Shown here: in pieces, positions 59,249 to 64,000 of the stretch
How positions within the stretch are numbered: the stretch's first letter is position 1
Layout: every line of letters starts with the position of its first letter
Assembly: GCA_052379845.1 (NCBI GenBank)
Contig: JBQTCF010000022.1
Origin: Roseinatronobacter sp052379845
Lineage (GTDB): Bacteria; Pseudomonadota; Alphaproteobacteria; Rhodobacterales; Rhodobacteraceae
DNA: 64,000 bases
Strand: one strand, 5' to 3'
The notes under the pieces: model-generated
Databases searched by the model: none
Told to the model about the DNA's origin: nothing
Seen by the model: only the letters and a program-made list of their open reading frames with translations
Made by a program: the position numbers and the translations under genes

Positions 59249-59441
59249 AAATGCATTCCCGTATCGCAGAAAGCATGCCATATCTGGGGGTTTTCACAAA
59301 ACCTTGGCCCTTAGCAGTCGCTGTGCCGAGCGCGCTTGGGTTGCTAAAGCCGCCAATCAATCCTGATGCGGCGAACGGTTCCAGCCACTGGTTTCAGTTT
59401 GACGGAAGGGCACAGATATGAGAATGCCGCATCAATAAACC

Positions 59442-60227
59442 TCAGCCGGATTGGTCAAGCCGGATCAGCAGATCAGGCAGATCCGCCACCGTGTCGATGA
59501 CATGCTGCGCCCCGGCGGCGCGCAAGACCTTCGTCGCTTGCGCGCGCAGGGCCTGCACCTCCTCAGCTGGTAGCGCAGCGAGTTCCTGTGGTGTGCGGCC
59601 GACAATATTGCCCGACAGCGCAACGCCGACAGTCAGGCAGCCAGCATTGATCCCCTCAGCGATGCCGGGCGGGGTGTCGTCGACCTTGACCACCGATGCG
59701 GCGGGCCACACCTTCAGGTCGATGAAGCACTGATACATCTGCAGCGGGCCGGGCCGTCCTTCGGGCAGATCGTCGGAGCATACGCAGCAATCCGGCGCAT
59801 AACCCTGCGCGGCGGCAACCGGAAAGACCCGTTCCATGATCGAGCGGGTATAGCCGGTGGTCGAGCCGATCTTCAGCCCCATGCCGCGCAGCTTTTCCAC
59901 CGCTTCGCGCGCACCGGGCACCAGCGTGGCGTAGTCGGCCACAACCTTTTCGTTCATCGGCACAAAAACCTTGTAGACGCGGTCGATATCGGCCTCACTC
60001 GGCGCAGCTCCATGCACCCGCGTCCATTCGGCAGCCAGCCGCGGGGCAGTGATCATCGCCTTGATATGGTCACGCTTGGGGGCGCCCATGGGGGCGCGGG
60101 CCTCGGCGATCGTGGCATCGACTCCGAACTGGCGAAACGCCGCGACGAATACCCCCATCGGCGCGAAGGACCCGAAATCGATGGTGGTTCCGGCCCAGTC
60201 GAATACCACGGCTTTGAAACGGCTCAT
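59442..60227 (-). CDS. phnX: Phosphonoacetaldehyde hydrolase (phosphonatase)
   Basis: HAD-superfamily enzyme of 261 residues that splits phosphonoacetaldehyde into acetaldehyde and phosphate. The nucleophile is Asp10 in VVFDWAGTTIDFG, the Schiff-base Lys is Lys51 in MGAPKRDHI, which is specific to phosphonatases; motif II is GSTTGYT and motif III VVKVDDTPPGIAEGINAG. Length is normal. The transaminase PhnW that would feed it from 2-aminoethylphosphonate is not in the window. It follows an iron-containing alcohol dehydrogenase gene by about 45 bp. Confidence 0.94.
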   Translation of the reverse strand: MSRFKAVVFDWAGTTIDFGSFAPMGVFVAAFRQFGVDATIAEARAPMGAPKRDHIKAMITAPRLAAEWTRVHGAAPSEADIDRVYKVFVPMNEKVVADYATLVPGAREAVEKLRGMGLKIGSTTGYTRSIMERVFPVAAAQGYAPDCCVCSDDLPEGRPGPLQMYQCFIDLKVWPAASVVKVDDTPPGIAEGINAGCLTVGVALSGNIVGRTPQELAALPAEEVQALRAQATKVLRAAGAQHVIDTVADLPDLLIRLDQSG

Positions 60228-60272
60228 TTTGTTTTGTTCTCCTGGTAATTTGCTTTGCGGTGCCCGACCGCG

Positions 60273-61379
60273 TCATGCGGCCAATGGCGACACAGGGTGC
60301 AGCGTGGTGATCGGGGCGATGAAGTTGCGGCCACGCGGGCCGGCGGTTGCCTCGGTCAGGATCGATTGCCATTCGGCGGCGTCGATGCCGTAAGCAGCGG
60401 GCGAAAGCCCGATTCCGAGCCCGTCCAGAAATGCCGCCAGCCGCCTTGCCCCGGCGCGCAGGTCCGGGCCGAAGATGTCGCGCAGGGCCCGGCCGGTCAG
60501 CCCGCCTGTATTGGCCAGGCTGTCAAGGATCATCGGCAGCGTGAAGGAGCAGGCGATACCGTGTTGAACACCATGGCGCAGGGTGACGGGGTAGGAAATC
60601 GAATGCGCGATCGCCGTCCTTGTGCCGGAGAAGGCCAGCCCTGCGGCCAGTGACGCCTGTGCCATTCGGCTGCGCAGATCAGCATCCCCCGGCGCGGCAA
60701 CCAGCGCCGGCAGCACGTCAAGAATGGCGCGGGCGGCGGCAACGGCATGGCTGGCTGTGACCGGGTTGGCATTGACGTTCCACAGGCTTTCCAGCGCATG
60801 TGACAGGGCGTCGAGCCCCGTGGCGATCGTCAAGTCGCGTGGCATCGAGCGCATCAGCTCCGGGTCGATGATGGCGGCCTCGGGGTAAAGCGCGGGGTGA
60901 TCGAGTGAGCGCTTGGTCCCCGCCTTTCGGTCCCAGACGGTAGCCCAGCATGTGACCTCGCTGCCGGTTCCGGCCGTTGTCGGCACGGCAATCAGGGGCA
61001 GCGGCCGCCAGCCCTGTGGTGCCGCGTTCCCGTTCAGCAATGCCTCGACCGGGGCGAAACCCTGTGCCGAGGCGGCAAGCACCTTGGCGCTGTCAATGAC
61101 CGATCCACCGCCAATGGCGATGACCACCTCGGGCCGTTGCGCCAGCATCGCTGTTTCCGCTGCCTGCCGCGCAACATCGGCCATGTCGGGATTGGGCGAC
61201 ACATCGCGCACCGCACCTGCCGGTGGTCCCAGACGCTGCGCCAGCCGGTCAGCCAGGGCGGTGAACGGCGCGTCAGGATAGGTGACCAGAAGATAGGGCC
61301 GCGTGTGAACAAGTCCCGCGATCTTGTCGAAACTCCCCAAGCCAAATTTTATGGCTACAGGATTGTGATAACTCCACAT
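60273..61379 (-). CDS. Iron-containing alcohol dehydrogenase, phosphonate-associated
   Basis: Group III dehydrogenase of 368 residues. NAD-binding GGGSVIDSAKVLAA; PTTAGTGSEVTCWATVWD; metal ligands Asp in TGLDALSHALESLW with His, plus His in IAHSISYPVTLRHGVQHGIA. Relatives in phosphonate loci interconvert phosphonoacetaldehyde and hydroxyethylphosphonate, or oxidise related phosphono-alcohols. The neighbour phnX supports that substrate here. The ATG at 61379 begins MWSYHNPVAIKFG, matching family N termini; an earlier TTG is less likely. An operon with the PHP and ABC genes upstream is likely (27-base gap). Confidence 0.82.
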   Translation of the reverse strand: MWSYHNPVAIKFGLGSFDKIAGLVHTRPYLLVTYPDAPFTALADRLAQRLGPPAGAVRDVSPNPDMADVARQAAETAMLAQRPEVVIAIGGGSVIDSAKVLAASAQGFAPVEALLNGNAAPQGWRPLPLIAVPTTAGTGSEVTCWATVWDRKAGTKRSLDHPALYPEAAIIDPELMRSMPRDLTIATGLDALSHALESLWNVNANPVTASHAVAAARAILDVLPALVAAPGDADLRSRMAQASLAAGLAFSGTRTAIAHSISYPVTLRHGVQHGIACSFTLPMILDSLANTGGLTGRALRDIFGPDLRAGARRLAAFLDGLGIGLSPAAYGIDAAEWQSILTEATAGPRGRNFIAPITTLHPVSPLAA

Positions 61380-61406
61380 TCTGAACAATTCCAATCTTGG
61401 TTAGGG

Positions 61407-62315
61407 TTATAGCCAGAATGGATTTGACCAGGCCTTGGCGCCTGTTGCGTCGGTCAATACAACCCGCGCCCAATCCCCCGCGAAACGGTCCAGTGGCAGC
61501 TTTGCGTTCGTTATTCCATTTCCGTGGATGCGTTCGACGCGCGATCCACGACCCAAAATGGTGATATGATCCACCGGGCTGCAAGAAATGTCGAGAAAAC
61601 TGCCCGTTTGAGTGATATGGTGGAAATCTGGCCCGCTTGAACTGTAAAACGCACCTTCCTTCAGCGCTGCGAGAATGGCATCAGGTGTGTTGATTTCTGC
61701 ACGCACCATAACCCAGCCGCCAAACGCATCTGCCATCGGTCGATCAGCTATGTTAAAATGCGCATCGTCAGAGGCCAAGGCGTTGATCCGACGCCCCGTA
61801 TTCAGAATCGCGTCCAGATAATAGCTGCCACCGCCGCGCGCGGCGTGCAAAGCGCTTGTGTGATTGTAGACCTCGACAGCATGTGCATCTGGAATGGCCG
61901 CAGCATCCTGGAGCGTCAGCCCAGACCATTCTGGATGGGCAATGGCAAGAAATGCGCCTTCTGCCAGACATCTTTGCGCCAGTGCAGATGCATCCTCATC
62001 CGCTGACGGTGGCGCAAACGCACCCGGCAGACCGACAGCCAGCAGATGCCACAACTCATCATGCGAATTGGCCGGTGCATGCACTTCTGCACCTCGCAAC
62101 AAGGTTAGCCCATCAGGCGCGTCTTTGGCGGCATCCGTGACAGGCCATTCGTAGCGCGCCAGAAAGTGATCCGAGATGCACAGGAAATCATAGCCTTTGG
62201 CGTGATATGCATTGCAGATGTCAACCGGGGACAGGCAACCATCAGAGCGCGTGCTATGGGTGTGCAAGTTGCCTTTCCAGAAGCGTCCGGGGTTATTGAG
62301 AGTGTCAATTGACAT
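61407..62315 (-). CDS. PHP-domain metal-dependent phosphoesterase
   Basis: Protein of 302 residues with the PHP metal-binding motifs: KGNLHTHSTRSDGCLSP (two His, Asp), FLCISDHFLARYEW (Asp-His), LLRGAEVHAP (Glu, His), AIAHPEW (His) and ASDDAHFNI (Asp-x-His). AAAGGA lies upstream of the ATG. PHP proteins hydrolyse phosphoesters; in phosphonate loci one relative (PhnP-type functions) releases phosphate from cyclic or diester intermediates. The exact substrate is unknown. Its start overlaps the end of the ABC ATPase gene. Confidence 0.83.
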   Translation of the reverse strand: MSIDTLNNPGRFWKGNLHTHSTRSDGCLSPVDICNAYHAKGYDFLCISDHFLARYEWPVTDAAKDAPDGLTLLRGAEVHAPANSHDELWHLLAVGLPGAFAPPSADEDASALAQRCLAEGAFLAIAHPEWSGLTLQDAAAIPDAHAVEVYNHTSALHAARGGGSYYLDAILNTGRRINALASDDAHFNIADRPMADAFGGWVMVRAEINTPDAILAALKEGAFYSSSGPDFHHITQTGSFLDISCSPVDHITILGRGSRVERIHGNGITNAKLPLDRFAGDWARVVLTDATGAKAWSNPFWL

Positions 62316-63987
62316 TTTTGGGGTTCCTTTGACTCGCAACATCGGAGTGAGACACATTTGCCCGAAAGGCAGCAAGAAGCGTCCGAGAATATTGACTTCC
62401 CTGTCCTTCGATCAGTTCCGTCGGGGTAATATTGTCCATGACCCGTCCCCTGCTCAGCACGAGGACGCGATCGGACATGCGCGCCACGACTGGCAGATCA
62501 TGGGAGATGAAGATGTAGCTTGTGCCGCGATCTCGCTGCAGGCGCTGCATCATAGCTATTACCTGGGCCTGGACAGTCACATCCAGTGCAGAGGTGATCT
62601 CGTCGCAGATCAGCAACTCGGGTTCGCATGCAAAGGCCCGGGCGATTGCGACTCGCTGCTGCTGTCCGCCAGACAATTGCCGAGGATAGCGCTCCAGAAG
62701 GTCCGATGGCAGTTCCATTTCTTCAAGCAGGTCACGCGCCCGTGCGCGCGCGGCGGCGCGAGTCATCGCGAAGAAAAGCATCAGCGGGCGCGTGATCAAT
62801 TCGGCGACGCTGTGGCAGGGGTTGAGCGAGGAGAGAGGATCCTGGAAAACCATCTGGACAGCGCGCCTGTGCTCGATCGGCCGATTGCGGGCCAATCCCG
62901 ATAGCGGTTCGTTGTCCAGTTGCATCCTGCCGTCATGGCCCGAAAGCGCCCCGGCAATCAGAGAGGCCAGCGTAGATTTGCCGCTTCCGCTTTCCCCTAC
63001 GATTCCCAAGGTTGACCCGCGCAATAGGTCAAAGGATATATCCTGCAAAGTTGAAGGCGGTGCTGTCCGCTTCCAGATGCGCGCGGCCAGACGGCTGCCC
63101 CCCGCGTTGTGACAAAAGCGCATGTCACGAAGCCTCAGATGCGCAGGCCTATCGGGTGGCTGTCTGGTTGCCTTGGCTTCAAGCTTTGGGATTGCGAGAA
63201 CAAGCTCACGAGCGTAATCGCTGCGCGGATACCTGAAAACCTGCTCTGTGGCCCCGCCCTCAACCATTGCACCGTCGCGCATGACCAACACCCGGCGACA
63301 CATTCGACGGATAACATTCAGATCGTGGCTGACATAGACAAGGGTGGTGCCCAGTCGCTGCTGGAACTCTGCTACAAGGTCAAGGACCCGCGCCTCGACG
63401 GTCTTGTCAAGCGCGGTCGTCGGCTCGTCCAGAATGATGAGTTCGGGTTCGCCGGCCAGCGCAGCCGCGATGACCACGCGCTGGCGCTGCCCGCCCGACA
63501 ATTCGTGCGGATATCGTTTTGCCAGTATCGATGGCTCAGGCAGGCCGGTGCGTTCAAGCAAGTCAAAGGCACGCTGATCGACTTGGGCACCATGTCGCCT
63601 GCCATTTTGCACGATCACTTCACGCATCTGCGCCAGAATTGTCATATGTGGGGTCAGTGACGACAGCGGATTCTGTGGCACAAGCGCGGCAGTCTGACCC
63701 CGATAACACCTGAGAGCTGTGTCACGAAGGCCGAAGATATCTTGTTGTGCGACCTTGACCTTTCCCGACAGAACCTGAGCGCCGGGACGCATATACGCCA
63801 TCAAGGCCCTGGCAATGGTGGATTTACCACTCCCGCTTTCACCGACGATACCAAGTGTCTCCCCCCGTCCGAGAGAAAAGCTGACATCGTTCACCACATG
63901 GCGCAGTCGACCCGCTGAATCGCGAAAAGCGATGGTCAGCCCGTCGACTGAGACATGATCAACAGCTTCTAATTTTGGTTGCATCAT
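62305..63987 (-). CDS. Fused double ABC ATPase of oligopeptide/nickel-type importer
   Basis: Protein of 560 residues with two DppD/DppF-type ABC domains. Domain 1: Walker A GESGSGKSTIARAL, signature HELSGGQRQRVVIAAAL, Walker B LIILDEPTTALD. Domain 2: Walker A GESGSGKSTLASLI, signature RQLSGGQQQRVAIARAF, Walker B LLICDEITSALDV. This GsiA-like layout powers importers for peptides and other small organics. The minus-strand TGA at 63984-63986 could end an upstream permease gene (ATGA coupling) beyond the window. Neighbouring phnX, Fe-ADH and PHP genes suggest the cargo is a phosphonate or phosphonopeptide. Confidence 0.9.
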   Translation of the reverse strand: MMQPKLEAVDHVSVDGLTIAFRDSAGRLRHVVNDVSFSLGRGETLGIVGESGSGKSTIARALMAYMRPGAQVLSGKVKVAQQDIFGLRDTALRCYRGQTAALVPQNPLSSLTPHMTILAQMREVIVQNGRRHGAQVDQRAFDLLERTGLPEPSILAKRYPHELSGGQRQRVVIAAALAGEPELIILDEPTTALDKTVEARVLDLVAEFQQRLGTTLVYVSHDLNVIRRMCRRVLVMRDGAMVEGGATEQVFRYPRSDYARELVLAIPKLEAKATRQPPDRPAHLRLRDMRFCHNAGGSRLAARIWKRTAPPSTLQDISFDLLRGSTLGIVGESGSGKSTLASLIAGALSGHDGRMQLDNEPLSGLARNRPIEHRRAVQMVFQDPLSSLNPCHSVAELITRPLMLFFAMTRAAARARARDLLEEMELPSDLLERYPRQLSGGQQQRVAIARAFACEPELLICDEITSALDVTVQAQVIAMMQRLQRDRGTSYIFISHDLPVVARMSDRVLVLSRGRVMDNITPTELIEGQGSQYSRTLLAAFRANVSHSDVASQRNPKNVN

Positions 63988-64000
63988 GACTGAGGTTGGA

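Noticed and set aside
1..64000. tRNA, rRNA, CRISPR arrays or prophage genes
   Set aside because: No cloverleaf-like, rRNA-like or regularly spaced repeat sequences and no phage structural genes were seen.

Overview
The window is a 64 kb stretch of GC-rich bacterial chromosome or chromid. Gene content, operon layouts and codon use (strong preference for G/C at third positions, many GCGC/CGCG steps) point to an alphaproteobacterium of the Rhodobacterales (Rhodobacteraceae/Paracoccaceae). Supporting signs are a nasTS-controlled nitrate operon with a TrpD2-like gene before cysG, TctABC- and DctPQM-type solute-binding-protein transporters, a photolyase-associated TIGR03643-type gene and a PHB synthase. 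No rRNA, tRNA or CRISPR was seen. The species cannot be named from sequence reading alone.

Layout. 1-4.8 kb: a tripartite tricarboxylate transporter (tctCBA, tctA cut by the window edge) behind a D-2-hydroxyacid dehydrogenase and an RraA-type aldolase, with a divergent LysR regulator. 5.1-10.2 kb: a small folB-like pair, then two divergent tightly packed groups (PNPOx-like and TIGR03643-like; FAD oxidoreductase, isoprenylcysteine-methyltransferase-like membrane protein, UbiG-like methyltransferase, DUF4149, NAD-binding protein). 10.4-15.2 kb: a membrane hybrid histidine kinase with receiver and HPt domains, an unknown ORF, and a qorB/HxlR divergent pair. 15.6-19.2 kb: a three-gene catabolic operon (EutA-like racemase/isomerase, M24 peptidase-fold hydrolase, PLP lyase) with a divergent Lrp/AsnC regulator. 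19.7-21.1 kb: an exported-looking amine oxidase.

21.4-35.3 kb is a complete assimilatory nitrate unit: nasT-nasS, then an RNA leader carrying two hexaloop hairpins plus an intrinsic terminator, then nrtA-nrtB-nrtC/D-nirB-nirD-nasA-trpD2-cysG with stop/start overlaps through most of the run. NasS should hold NasT until nitrate or nitrite arrives; free NasT then binds the leader hairpins and lets RNA polymerase pass the terminator. Uptake, nitrate reduction, nitrite reduction and siroheme synthesis follow in one transcript.

35.6-45 kb is a sugar-acid (L-idonate/gluconate-like) regulon: TRAP transporter dctQMP, idnD, a 2-ketoacid reductase, idnO, a GarR/HIBADH-like reductase, a GntR/IdnR-type LacI regulator and two divergent paralogous EthD-like proteins. 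Three copies of an 18-bp near-palindrome, one before each divergent or outward promoter, tie these genes together. An IlvD/EDD-type dehydratase inside this locus is wrecked (frameshifts, internal loss, a 12-G run), so the pathway is probably incomplete here or completed by another locus.

45.3-55.7 kb: yaeQ, a FabI-like protein that has lost its catalytic residues, a cyclic-nucleotide-binding patatin phospholipase, a NarL/NarX-type two-component pair, an FtsH-like protease and PHB synthase. 55.7-59.3 kb is a decay zone with pieces of a c-type cytochrome, IS110, a LuxR autoinducer-binding domain, a DJ-1/PfpI protein and an IS1182-type transposase, around an intact lipoprotein with a possible polysaccharide-lyase-like fold. 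59.4-64 kb: phnX, an iron-containing alcohol dehydrogenase, a PHP-domain phosphoesterase and a fused double ABC ATPase, suggesting use of an imported organophosphonate. A dispersed structured repeat of about 105 bp occurs at least four times between genes.
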